From the NCBI GenBank assembly GCA_020055645.1, contig CM034546.1, positions 24,676,001 through 24,740,000 of the forward strand: a stretch of 64,000 bases of DNA, read 5' to 3'. Made by a program: the position numbers and the translations under genes. This document shows positions 46,170 to 57,719 of this stretch, piece by piece. This DNA comes from Tomocerus qinae (lineage: Eukaryota > Arthropoda > Collembola > Entomobryomorpha > Tomoceridae). The number at the start of each line of letters is the position of its first letter. The first letter of the stretch is position 1. The notes beneath the pieces were generated by a model. That model saw only the letters and a list, made by a program, of their open reading frames with translations. It did no database searches and had not been told where the DNA came from.

Positions 46170-49100
46170 TTTTGTATTGTATTGTATTGTATTGTATTGT
46201 ATTTTATTATCATAAAGGTAAACAGGACAGTTTTGCAACTGAACTCAACAACCACGAAATTACAACAAGTCAAAAGAATAATAGATTTAGCTTAACATAC
46301 ATAACCTTAACTACCCTAGTTTGTTACAGATAACAACTTAATTTCATCATTAACGTACATGGTATTTAATAGATTTACAACTTGTGGTATTGTTGAATTT
46401 TCATATCGTTTCTTAATTTTAACACTAGGTGGTTGTAACAAAAAACCTTTTGATTGTCTGGTAACCCTTTTCTCATGTTCATAAAATGGTGGCAACATTG
46501 ACCGAAATCTTTCAGAGTATAATATCTCTTTACCAAAATTTTTAAGTAAACTCAGTCTACGAGAATCTAATCTTTCAATTCCAAACTTTGCACATACTGC
46601 ATTGTACCCACTTTCAGGAACTTTTACATTTTCAATAATTGTTAACGCACGTTTTTGTACTTCTTCTATTGCACTGCTAAGATTTTTACTTAAAGTAGGC
46701 CCCCACAGTATGCATCCATATTCTAGTATCGGCCTTACATATGTTGTATAAGCTCTTAATAGGTCGTTGGCGCCGAAGCCGAATCTTTTTAAGTTATACA
46801 TTACATACATTTTTGCAGATGCCTTCTTTATAATAGTTTCTATATGGTTGTCATATTTAAGATTTTCTGATATAGTGATACCTAATAGCTTTACATTTTC
46901 TAAACGTTGAATTTCCACTCCATCAATAACAAATCTCCACGTACTACTTACAGATTTATCTTTTGACAAGTCGATGACAACATATCCACACTTTTGAGGA
47001 TTGAAGGCCATTTTTCTACTTTTTACCCACTTACACATGTCGTCTAGCATTGTCTGACCCTTAGGCTCCCTATTTTTTAAAACTACTTCGGCTACTGTCG
47101 TATCGTCAACAAAACCAAATATTGAGAACCCAATATCCCCATATTTGTTTTCAAACTCAGTCAATACTGGATTTATTTGAGCTAAAAAACAAATAGGTCC
47201 TGTTCTCGTTCCTTGGGAGTGCCACAGGTACATACTAAACTCTCTGAAACCTTTGTCCCACACTTAACTCTTTGTGTACGATTTGTTAAAAAGCTTACAA
47301 GCCATAATATTGTGAATAAATCAACTTTGCAATTTTTATATAGGTAATCAATCAACAGGGAGTGTTCAACCAATTCAAATGCTTTGGAAATATCGAATAC
47401 ATATAAGATGACCTTTGACCCCAATGTTTCTAACGTCTTTAACACGAAATCCATCAACCCAACCAGATAGTGGATAGTACCACAAGCTTTTTGAGAGCCA
47501 AATTGTTGTTTGCTTACACTCTGCAATAACTTATTACTTATTCTAGGATATATTACGCTTTCCATTACTTGCGCAAAAGGACTAGTGATAGAAATTGGTC
47601 TTAAATCATTTATTGATCTCACAGGCTTAACTTTTGGCAAAACTGTTACCGTGGCTTCTTTCCACACACTAGGAACAACACAGAGTTCAAAACTAAGATT
47701 CATCATATGTCCTACAATGTAACAGAGTTCTAGCGCAAACTCCCTAATAACACTAATTGGTATTGTATTTGGTGGTACAGATTTAAATGGTTTTAATTTT
47801 AACAATAGTTGGTATACTTCGTAATCAGTAAGGTAAGCCGGTTGACTAGACTCGATCCTAATTTTTGGCAGATAATCGTTAGGTAGGCCCTTAAAAGTAG
47901 TTGCTGTCTTAGTTTTTTCGACATTTACGATATTTAGCATAGACTCTAAATCTGGTGGGCAATTTGAGTCAACAGTGATTGCTAGTGAATTGAATAAAAC
48001 ACTCGGGTCATTTTTTGTACTACTTAAATCTGACACCAATTTGTACCATGACTTACTACATTTTTCAATCTTTTCCTCATTCGACTTCCTGGTAGCTAGC
48101 TTGGCTAGTTTAATTTCACGCTGTAATACATTGCGAATTTCTTTCCACCTACCATCTCCCATTTTATGAAATCTGTTCTTTTTTAACATTAGTTTCCTAA
48201 TTCTCTCTGTCATCCATGGCTTGTCACCACATCTTTTCACTTTAGACTTTAGCGGAAAACTTAAGTCGAAATATGTTTGTAAAATGTTTACAAATATATT
48301 CACTTTTTCTTCCACGGTGTTAGCATTAATTACATTTTCCCATGTTTCTATCCGTAAATAATTTTTGAACTTAATTTTTCCGCCATCGTTTAAAGGCCTA
48401 CATGTAATTTTACTTTTACGACTAGTAGCTTTTCTAAAATCGCCAGATAACCGAGGGTTACATAATATTGATAAGTGTCTAGAATTTCCTAAGGGTGGTA
48501 ATTTTTCAGGGTCATAGTAGTACCCTTTCATATTAGTTAAGATCTTATCTAAGGCAGACATTGACCCGTCATTTTTATAAAAGGTAGAAAAATTTACAAT
48601 TTGACTCAACTTACAGTTATTGATTATAGATTTCACATTGAAGTCATTAAAGTCGCCAGCTAGGATGATTCCAGTATTCGGGTTCTTGATTCTTATGGTG
48701 TCACAGGAGTATTGCACAAATTCAGCTATTTCAGTGTAGGATGCTCTTTCTTCGCTGGGTGAGTGGTCTTTAGATTTCGTTGGTGTCGGATAATATATTC
48801 CACAAATGGCAATCCCAGCCACTTCACTAGGTAGCAATTTCGGTCGTACATACACCCATACAGCTTCAATATTGTAAGGAATTGCGATATTAGACAAAGT
48901 TTTACTTGGAAATCTATCATTTACAAATACAGATACTCCTCCTCCACTTTTGTGACTTCGTTTACTTTCATATCGTACGTATTCGCTGATATCCAGATCC
49001 GATCCTTCCTTTTCCCACGTTTCTGTCACAATGGCAATGTCCACTTCATTCTCCGTTAATTGTAGTAAAAAATCATCTTTCTTGTTGTTCAAGGACGTAG

Positions 49101-49330
49101 CGTTTGACAAGAATACTTTTGGTATGTCATAGCTGCAGTTTTTTTGAAGTTTTACATATTTCAGTGTTCGTATCCGATTTTTTTGCGCTAGAGACCTATG
49201 AGTCCATTTAAAGGTCTTCTTAATTTGGTTGAGCTTCCCCCTCTCGTACCTCTGTATTTGAAAACTTCATTACATAGTACAGTCTTTGGTTTGAAGAAGC
49301 GTAGATTCTTCTGGCAGCTCCACAAAAATT
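46170..49330 (-). mobile_element. Non-LTR retrotransposon with endonuclease and RT
   Basis: The minus-strand frame 49110-47182 carries an AP-type endonuclease. Its marks are IVTETWE, GGGVSVFV, AGDFNDFN and SRHLSI. An RT domain follows with NDLRPISITSPFAQVMES, QFGSQKACGT and FDISKAFELVEHSLL. The RT continues in another frame (47263-46316) with QGTRTGPICFLAQIN, the catalytic FVDD, and LLGITISENLKYDNH. The break lies at about 47211-47217 within the usual GTPQG motif, so this copy makes no active RT. Coding similarity extends upstream of 49110 to about 49180. The 3' end has a (TTGTA)n microsatellite at 46172-46203. A jockey/CR1/L2-like clade is likely but not resolved. Confidence 0.92.
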
Positions 49331-49339
49331 CCCTCGAAT

Positions 49340-50250
49340 AAAATATTTTCATTTAATTAGCTTAGTTGCGGCAGCAGAATTTTCCTCATCTTGACTAGTT
49401 GGAGTTGAGGTAATTAATGTTTAAAAAACAAAAATATAGCTCGACTTGCCTGTTATTTATTTGGCCGTGCTGGGTTGACGGAATTGTTTAGTGAAGAGAC
49501 CCATTCACTAAATCCTGTACTTGTTAGGTACACCCGTCAACCAAAATAAAATCCCATCGAGTATGGTGTCTTGAAAATGGTCAATTTACTTGGAAATATA
49601 CTTGATATGGACCAGACATTTAGGTGTTTACTAAAGTAGTAAAAGATTGCCTCCAATATACGTAATAATTTAAAACTATTTGTTATGTGTTGTTGTCAAA
49701 TTAAATTATTTTAATTAAAATTAGAAGAGCTGACTTAAAAGAGAAAGGCTGCACGAAAACCGCGCGCCAAGGATTTTTTCCATTTCAGCCATTTCATTGA
49801 TTAACAATGGAGAGTTAGTGAGGTATAGAAGATGGGACAATTCTTTGTTTTTGTTGAAGCCACTAAGCCGCTTGCCCACAAGTTGAATCAAATGTGTTGA
49901 CTGGCTGAGCGGATCAGCTGACTTGAATCAAGTGTGCTGATTGGCTAGGCCATAGCTTCACATTCATAAATAGCATGCCATTTCTCTTATTAAAGTCTTG
50001 ACACAACACGGTAGATGGCGACTATTCTGTGCAGCCATTTTCATTTCATTGACTTGGACTCGACTAAAATGAAAAGTTAATCGCTTGAGTGGCATCGAGG
50101 AGTTTTCCAAGAAAGGGTACAGTCAGCTTGCAAATACTGATGAAGCATCAGCTTCTAAAACAGTGTAATTTGATTGCTTACATATTTATAGAGATCGATT
50201 AGTAGTTTATTAATGTTGTATGAAAATATTTTCTAGAATACTGTGCAATT
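49340..50250. other. Intergenic; one small hairpin
   Basis: No gene recognised. GGTTGACGG at 49473 and CCGTCAACC at 49534, with inner TTTAGTGAA/TTCACTAAA, form a nested hairpin. Confidence 0.5.
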
Positions 50251-50859
50251 TAACTACAGTATGGCACATTAAAAAGTTATCATAGGGGTTTGTATGTATA
50301 AGCAATATATAGCTATTTTACTACAGACTAATTCGACTTACAAACTTTTACTAATCAGAGGTGCTCAATATCTTGTCCTGTAGTTGCAATGCACAAAAGA
50401 GATCGAACATCCCAGTGTCCGTTTACAATGGCATCAAAAAATTAAGGCCCAATGAGACAACCATTTAACCTGCCCAATTAAACAATGATTTGACTTTGGA
50501 TAAGATTCTCCGTACGCTGTTGTGGGAGATGCCAACCTCATGATTGAGGTACTCTTCTTTTCGATTTTCTATCCCCTATAATTGACTCTTGAATCACTCC
50601 ATAATTTCCGTTATCTGGCTAATTGTCACCAGTCATTCTCTTGCACCCTAAGTGTTAGAAATGGAACTGGAGAAACAAGGATAGGAACTGGAATGAGCAA
50701 TTAGGTTTATGCATTCCAACTGCAGGACAAGATATTGAGCACCTCTGATTAGTAAAAGTTTGTAAGTCGAATTAGTCTGTAGTATAAAATAGCCATATAT
50801 TGCTTATACATACAATACAAACTCCTATGATAACTTTTTAATGTGCCATACTGTAGTTA
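50251..50859. mobile_element. Internally deleted Tc1/mariner-like element
   Basis: Terminal inverted repeats of about 142-149 bp (50251-50392 and 50711-50859) begin TAACTACAGTATGGCAC. Between them, on the minus strand at about 50542-50470, a short frame reads GISHNSVRRILSKVKSLF, which resembles the helix-turn-helix of Tc1/mariner-type transposases. The catalytic domain is gone, so the element depends on a partner. Confidence 0.7.
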
Positions 50860-50966
50860 GTTATATAGTTAATCATATGTTCACAGATTAAATATTTTGT
50901 GAAGTAACAGCCTAACTTCATTTGGTAATAAAATGGAATAAAGTAGTACCGATTGTTCACTTGTAC

Positions 50967-51310
50967 CAGAGTCATAGTTAAAATAATTGCATAATATTGT
51001 ATATAATAGCTCGATTCACCATTCTTAGAAATGTGTACATAGAAAGGTAGGTAGATAGATCATTCAGATGATCCATAATACGACTTGGTTGAGTTTTGCA
51101 ACAATTTCATTAATTTTGGAAATGTGTCCCTATTTAGGTAACCCATAGAATTTTTGTCATAGAAATAACCAATCAGATTGCAGGATTTCAAAAATTATCA
51201 ACCAATCAGAAGAATGCGTATCGCTATGCAACTTGAACTGGTTTGAGTTCAGCTCTTATTTCTCATAAAATAAAAGCATTGTTGAAACACAAAAGTTGAA
51301 AGCGGGTAAC
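50967..51310. repeat. Long inverted repeat, right arm
   Basis: Reverse-complement partner of 45755-46090, with shared phrases such as ACCAATCAGAAGAATGCGTA and TTGGTTGAGTTTTGCAACAA. Confidence 0.75.
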
Positions 51311-51319
51311 AGTATAAAC

Positions 51320-52059
51320 GGTACTTAGTTGTAAAACTTCCGTACCCATAGACGTAAAATTTTAGAAATCAAAATTCTTTTAATTAAATTTATAAATAAT
51401 TCAGAGTAGTTTAGTCAATTGCATATTCAGATATAGATTTAGATTCTATATGAATGATGTAGATGTTAGAGTGAGTGATAACGAGACTGTTCATTATAAC
51501 ATAGATCGTAATATTATTTACATGTTTCTTTCAGTTCCTTCAAATTGATTAATAGTGTAATTATGAACAGTACTGTAATAATTCAGATCATAAATTTACA
51601 CGATTTGACTACATACAATTGCTAACCTCATTTATAAACATTAAATGCACGAAAAATACCTAAATCGGTTGAACACGAGTGTTTTTAGTTATCTTTGAAT
51701 ATTATGCATCTGATTTTTCCATGTAGAATAATTTGAGTAAAAAAGGAACAATTTGAATAATTTGTAAATGATAAGTTGACTGACCAGCAGTTTAACTCAT
51801 CATCCGACATAATATGAACCAATCACAATGTAACTAAAAGCTGAACATTTTAGATTACGATGAATGCTAAATAGTATGTGAACTTTTGTACTTTTTACAT
51901 CAATTTGTTCTAGGGGGTGATTTGCTTAATTGGTTCCTAGAAAATAATACTTGATTGTTAGGAGTAGGATTTGTGTACCTTACTGCATGCAGTTTCGTCG
52001 TATCTTTTGCCACGAATATTCGAATCTATAAATAGATCTGAGATTGTAATAATTGCTTC
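51320..52059. other. Intergenic, nothing recognised
   Basis: AT-rich sequence with no supported gene. Confidence 0.5.
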
Positions 52060-52366
52060 AGTACAACTTGACTGCTTGCAATTAAAACAACTACATGACA
52101 AGATATTTACACTGTTCTATTTCTTTGTCATTTTACAGGTATGTGTGGTAATCTATTGTACTTTACTTATTTTACAGAATTTATATATTGTTGATTGAAT
52201 GTATGTCTTTACATTGATTTATATTATGTTGTAACTAATCATAATTTGAACTACTTTGAATTACTTGAATTTATGTAACTGATGTACAGTACAACTTGAC
52301 TGCTTGCAATTACAACTACTAAATGACAAGATATTTACACTGTTTTATTTCTTTGTCATTTTACAG
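52060..52366. repeat. Pair of ~80-bp direct repeats
   Basis: CAGTACAACTTGACTGCTTG through TTTGTCATTTTACAG occurs at about 52060-52139 and 52286-52366, with few differences. Both copies end like an intron acceptor, but no exon follows that I can support. Confidence 0.75.
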
Positions 52367-52728
52367 TTACACTATTGCATAACAGGCATCTTTACTCATC
52401 ACTACTACCACTACCTACACTACTCATACTCACTCACTTAACATTACATAACATCACACTTCTCCAACCCAACATCTTCAGGGAACCAACCTGCCCTTTG
52501 TTCATCGGTCAAAAATAAAGAATATTATGATCTAAAAAATCACTTTGAATGATTTAATATTATAATCATTATAATTCATTCTACCTCTAGTATTTTGCAT
52601 TTACTAATACAAAATCAAACATTAATGAACGGACGCTTAAAATTAGCATTAATAATAATATTAAATGTTATGAGACACTACAAATAATTTACCAATATAT
52701 CAATCAAGCTTAACCAAACCTTCTGGTT

Positions 52729-53229
52729 TTAACGCCCTTTTCTGATAGGCAATACTTCAACACGAAATTCGTCATTTACGCCATCCACCGGAAATACACT
52801 AATATTACTTTGTCGAATATCTTTGGTGAAGGTTATTATCCACATTAAAATATTGGTAGCGTTTGATTTCAGCTTCAATCTAGAGTGCCACAACCATTCC
52901 AATAGAAGAGTGATAAATGATCCAAGTAGAAAGTATCCACAGACGAAGAAAATTGTATGGAATTTCATGGACAGACTAACAGGCAATGCTTCAGATTCTT
53001 TATGCTTCAGTTTTGAATGGGATATTATATCTTTCAAATGATACACGAAATCCCATTGTTGCTTGAAATATTTTAGAAAACCTCTCTCTCGCATGACTTG
53101 GAAATATGAATTGAATCTATAACGGTACCAACAAATTGTTTCCAATATACCATTACTAGGGTCCATATTTTCAAACCCGGATTGAGACAACAAAAATCCC
53201 GGGTTGAACCCCATTTTCACTTCACTGTT
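52729..53229 (-). CDS. Orphan last exon, ionotropic-receptor-like C-terminus
   Basis: A 166-residue open exon follows a good acceptor (TTTTTTAG at about 53230) in phase 0 and ends in a stop at 52731-52729. It contains a soluble part and then LPVSLSMKFHTIFFVCGYFL continuing LGSFITLLLEW, a single hydrophobic span near the end. This order, LP-L...F...GL..(L)..E before a short tail, resembles the last membrane span of arthropod ionotropic receptors, which derive from glutamate receptors. No upstream exons with the pore or ligand-binding lobes are visible; the adjacent DNA is repeat-rich. It is either a gene whose earlier exons lie beyond long introns, or a remnant. The family assignment is an inference from layout. 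Confidence 0.45.
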   Translation of the reverse strand, partial: NSEVKMGFNPGFLLSQSGFENMDPSNGILETICWYRYRFNSYFQVMRERGFLKYFKQQWDFVYHLKDIISHSKLKHKESEALPVSLSMKFHTIFFVCGYFLLGSFITLLLEWLWHSRLKLKSNATNILMWIITFTKDIRQSNISVFPVDGVNDEFRVEVLPIRKGR

Positions 53230-53269
53230 CTAAAAAATCATTTTCTACTAATAAATCGAAGAAATGCAA

Positions 53270-53530
53270 TTTTTTAGATAGATAGATAGATATTTATTCA
53301 AAGTTCCCTTCGAGCCATTGGCCCATAGAACAGTGTACAATAATTCAGAACATATACAAGTATTTCATATAAAATACATTATCTCATATGCCGACAAACT
53401 GATAGTTTTGAAGAAAAATTTCTGATGCATACTCAATTTCCTCTACTACCCGCGTAACGAAGGCTTGGCGTCCTTCTCCGTTTAGGTACACGGTCCATCA
53501 GGACTTATCCCCTTTTGAGATAAGAAAATT
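53270..53530 (-). mobile_element. 3' end of a retroposon
   Basis: A (GATA)n tail at about 53275-53295 is followed by TATTTATTCAAAGTTCCCTT and a non-coding stretch typical of a retroposon 3' end on the minus strand. No RT is present, so it could be a SINE or a 5'-truncated LINE. Confidence 0.5.
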
Positions 53531-53539
53531 ACAATTCAG

Positions 53540-55019
53540 ACACATATAAGTATAACAATATTTCATCCAATAGTAATACATGTTAAAATGCCCCTAATGA
53601 GTCTATCTCTAGGTTAGGTACGTTATTGTATATCATTATATCATAAGTTCACATTACATACAGCAAAATCAGCATATTTAACAAAAATAAAAGACATACA
53701 TATTATAAGGAATTCACATGACACTTGGCTTAACTAAATATCTTAATACAGCGTGACTACTCGGTTTTCAATTCTGCACTCCCATATGCACATTAAGGCT
53801 ACTAACACACTTGGCTCCATCAAGTACAGTTTTCGCCAACCCCGCCCCCATACACTAGGTAATACTAGCCAAGATACACATTTCTGTAGACATAAGCGAG
53901 CTAAGGTACAACAGTTACTAGCCTTAAAAATGTTTGGTCGGGTAAATGTGTTGCTATAATGCTTTTACAATATATAAAGGCTCATAAAAGTATACAAATT
54001 GATGTTATATTATTATTTTACGTACCCAATGCATGTCAACCACCAATGCAATTGATGGAGGGAGTCTGGTTGAATTGTGATAATATCTTTTTCCTGTACA
54101 TGTGCCATGCCGGTAGCTTATTTGTATTCACAAATGAGCTTCAAAGAAGACACAGGATGACACCAATCTGCATACAATTTGCATATCTCCAGCACACTTT
54201 CAAGGCCAATGTTCCTTCTTCTCTTTTCCACGCACCATTTTTCACTCACTGCACAAGTTAAACCCGAAAAAACCGAATTTTATTGTGGAACGACTGACCT
54301 TTACTCCGCAATGTTGATATATTCAGGGACGTCTTCACATGAGGATCACTTTAATGTCAAATTTACCCCTGTATGCACATTTTCAACGGGTCAAAAAACA
54401 GTTTTTTGTGGAGCGGCACGGCACATGTACTTCCTCGTTCACGACTTCAACCAGACTCAATCAAGAAATGCAATTATGTATTTAATGTATATAATTTGCA
54501 ATGCAATTAAATTAAGTTGCATAAAAATTCGATTGCTATAATTCAACAACGTAAGTCCGTGTACAGCCATATATTATATATTTCAAAACCTTTGTAGATT
54601 TAATTGCCTTTCTTTTTCTTTGTGAGAAATTACCTTTTATGTTCATCTACAACATTTTACCTTTTCAGTGTCTGTAGGAATAGTTTAAATTTTTGTTTAA
54701 GGACTTTCTAAATTATTCGCAAGCATATCTTCAAAAACGACAATTTAAACTATTATTCAGGGACATTTTAAACTATTTCAATTATCCATTAAATGAATAA
54801 ATGAATTCCCTAAATTTGACAGGGCAATAATGCCATTTAATGTTGTACATTGACGTAGCTCTAAATTGTCACTTTCCAAAGCATTTATCATACTCGTACC
54901 TCGTACCTCTATGTTGTCTAAAACAATATATTAAATTTAATACTTATGTACAAAGCTATGAAATGGGGTAATTTGAAAACCCAAGGATTAAATAATAATA
55001 CAAGAACTCCAGTTTAAAA
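53540..55019. other. Intergenic, nothing recognised
   Basis: Plus-strand open frames at 53753-54541 are short, lack splice or motif support and are not called. Confidence 0.5.
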
Positions 55020-55316
55020 TATCCGTTTATTTATTTATTGCACACATATTACCCTCAACTGATGTTTTCACAATATCAGTACACTTACAATATTACAAAG
55101 CACAAAACATTACCTTACCTAAGTCCTAGAGCTAATTGGTCAATACATCAATAATTAAAGTCAACATCAGTGTTGATGTATTCTAAACGTTGTTGTTCAA
55201 GTAGAAACATTTTTACACTTTTTTAAACTTATCAATACTTGTAATATTAGTAGGTATACTGAACCATAATACAATACCTAAATACATAAAAGACTTTTTA
55301 TAGAATTGCGTGCAAC
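55020..55316 (-). mobile_element. 3' UTR part of a split LINE
   Basis: A (TTTA)n tail at about 55027 and LINE-like 3' sequence resembling 22560-22720 (an ACCATAATAC-like phrase, then TAGAATTGCGT near the end). The coding part probably continues beyond the inserted foldback element, at 57720-59760. Confidence 0.5.
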
Positions 55317-57715
55317 CTTTAAAAACCTACAGCAAGCCGTAACAGAAGATCGCCTGAGTAAAGGTTAACGTGTACCCATTTTGGTAGACGAAAAGTACTC
55401 GCACGTAACACAAAATCGAACGTACGGATTTTGATCAAGCTTTCAGAATTGAGTTTTAGCTCGCCTGATAAAGCGAGCTTATAGAACCGCACAGTCCGTC
55501 CGTACGTCCGTCCGTCCGTCCGTCCCCACGATAACTTTCGAAAGCAATGACGGATATTGACCAAACTTGGCAAAAACAATGCCTATGGACCACTGACGAT
55601 CCCTATTGAATTGGGGGTAAATCGGTCTATTGGTTACTGAGATAACGCGCGCTCACTTTGTCTTCATTTTGATGGTCAAAGTGAAAATTTGGCATTAAAT
55701 GGACATTAAAAATTTCGATGGCGTTTCCTATAGATTGTTAGCGTGATAGTATAAAATATATCAATCCGCTTCTACCAAATTTGAGATTTTATAATAAAGC
55801 AAATTAAACCGGAAAATAACTATTAGACGATGGAAAAAATCTATTTTGGATTTTTATTCAATTTTATAGTCAAATTTCCATTTTTTGATTTCCTTTAAAT
55901 TTAAATAATCATTATTAACCGATTTAGATTTTAATACTCACTCATAATCAATTAAGATTAAATATCTGTTGATTTTCATAGTCAACATTAATCAATTTTA
56001 ATTTTCTGTAGATTTTCATAGTCAACATTAATCAATTTTGATTTTCTGCTGATTTTCAATGAATTTTGATTTTCTGTTGATTTTCATAGTCTACATTAAT
56101 GAATTTTGATTTTCTGTTGATTTTGATAATCAGCATCAATCTATTTTGATTTTCTGTTGATTTTGATAGTCAACATCAATCTATTTTGATTTTCTGTTGA
56201 TTTTGATAGTCAACATCAATCTATTTTGATTTTCTGTTGGTTTTTATATTGAATTATGAATTAAATAATCTAGTTTGAATTAGTGCTTACTTTAATAATC
56301 AAAATAAAATTTCTATTATTATTACAACCAAAATGTGCACACGGTCCCTTTTACTCAGGCGAGCTTCTGTTACGGCTTGCTGTAGGTTTTAAATAATCAT
56401 TATTAACCGATTTTAATTTTTTGTAGATTTTAATACTCATTATTAACCTATTTTAATTTTCTGTAGATTTTAATACTCATAATCAATAAAGATTGAATAT
56501 CTGTTGATTTTCATAGTCAACATTAATCAATTTTGATTTTCTGTTGATTTTCATAGTCAACTGAGTCAACATTAATCAATTTTGATTTTCTGTTGATTTT
56601 CATAGTCAACTGAGTCAACATTAATCAATTTTGATTTTCTGTTGATTTTCATAGTCAACTGAGTCAACATTAATCAATTTTGAATTTCTGTTGATTTTCA
56701 TAGTCAACTGAGTCAACATTAATCAATTTTGATTTTCTGTTGATTTTCATAGTCAACTGAGTCAACATTAATCAATTTTGATTTTCTGTTGATTTTCATA
56801 GTCAACTGAGTCAACATTAATCAATTTTGAATTTCTGTTGATTTTCAGTCAACTGAGTCAACATTAATCAATTTTGATTTTCTGTTGATTTTCATAGTCA
56901 GCATTAATCAACTTTGGTTTTCTGTTGATTTTCATAGTCAACATTAATGTAATTTGATTTTCTGTTGATTTTTATAGTTTTTATATATGTAGCTACGACA
57001 TATTAAAAAATCAGACATTGATATTATGAGGAAACGAAGCTATATTATGAGGATACGAAGCTATATTATTTGAAAAATCAACAAAATATCAAAATTAATA
57101 ATTGTTGATAAGGAAAATCAACAGAAAATTAAAATATATTAATATTGACTATCAAAATCAATACATAATGAAAATTTATTAATATTGACTATCAAAAGCA
57201 TACATAATGAAAATATATTATTATTGACTATTAAAGTCAATACATAATGAAAATATATTAATATTGACTATTAAAGTCCATACATAATGAAAATATATTA
57301 TTATTGACTGGTAAAATCAAGACAACTTGAAACAGATTCGTTATTTTACTTTTGAGTGTAATTTTCCGTCTTTGTTATTTTAATATCTAATTTCAGTTTT
57401 AGTAGAAGCGGCATGATTTATTTTATACTATCGCGATAACAATCTATAGGAAACGGTATTACAATTTTCAATGCCCACTTTTCTCTTTGACTATCAAATG
57501 AAGACAAAATAAGCGCGCGGTATCTCAGCAACCTATAGATCTATTTATGCCAAAATCAATAGGGATCGCCAGTGGTCCATAGCCGTTGTTTATGTTAAGT
57601 TTGGTCAACTTCCGTCATTGCGTTCGAAAGTTAACGTGGGTACGGACGGACGGACGTACGAACAGACTGTGCGGTTCTATAAGCTCGCTTCCTCAGATGA
57701 GCCAAAACTGTTAAT
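55317..57715. mobile_element. Nested foldback element with minisatellite core
   Basis: AACCTACAGCAAGCCGTAAC at 55324 recurs inverted at about 56390, giving an inner unit of 55317-56391 with ends of about 65 bp. A second, longer inverted pair joins about 55440-55790 to 57370-57710; it includes ATAGAACCGCACAGTC with GTCCGTCCG tracts on one side and the complement on the other. The interior is minisatellite, which also changes orientation near 57000. No protein is encoded. The structure suggests two related foldback units side by side or one that has partly inverted. Confidence 0.75.
55940..57330. repeat. ~40-49-bp minisatellite
   Basis: The unit TTTTGATTTTCTGTTGATTT with TCATAGTCAACATTAATCAA is repeated many times, in longer units (with CTGAGTCAACA added) at 56530-56880. 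From about 57060 the repeats appear as the complement (AATATTGACTATCAAAATCA). Confidence 0.9.
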
Positions 57716-57719
57716 GTGG

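Noticed and set aside
53753-54541. Three overlapping plus-strand ORFs
   Set aside because: Low-complexity composition, no recognised domain or splice sites, and located in repeat-rich DNA.
55319-55579. ORF encoding a TDGRT repeat
   Set aside because: Translation of the GTCCGTCCG tract in the foldback element, not a gene.
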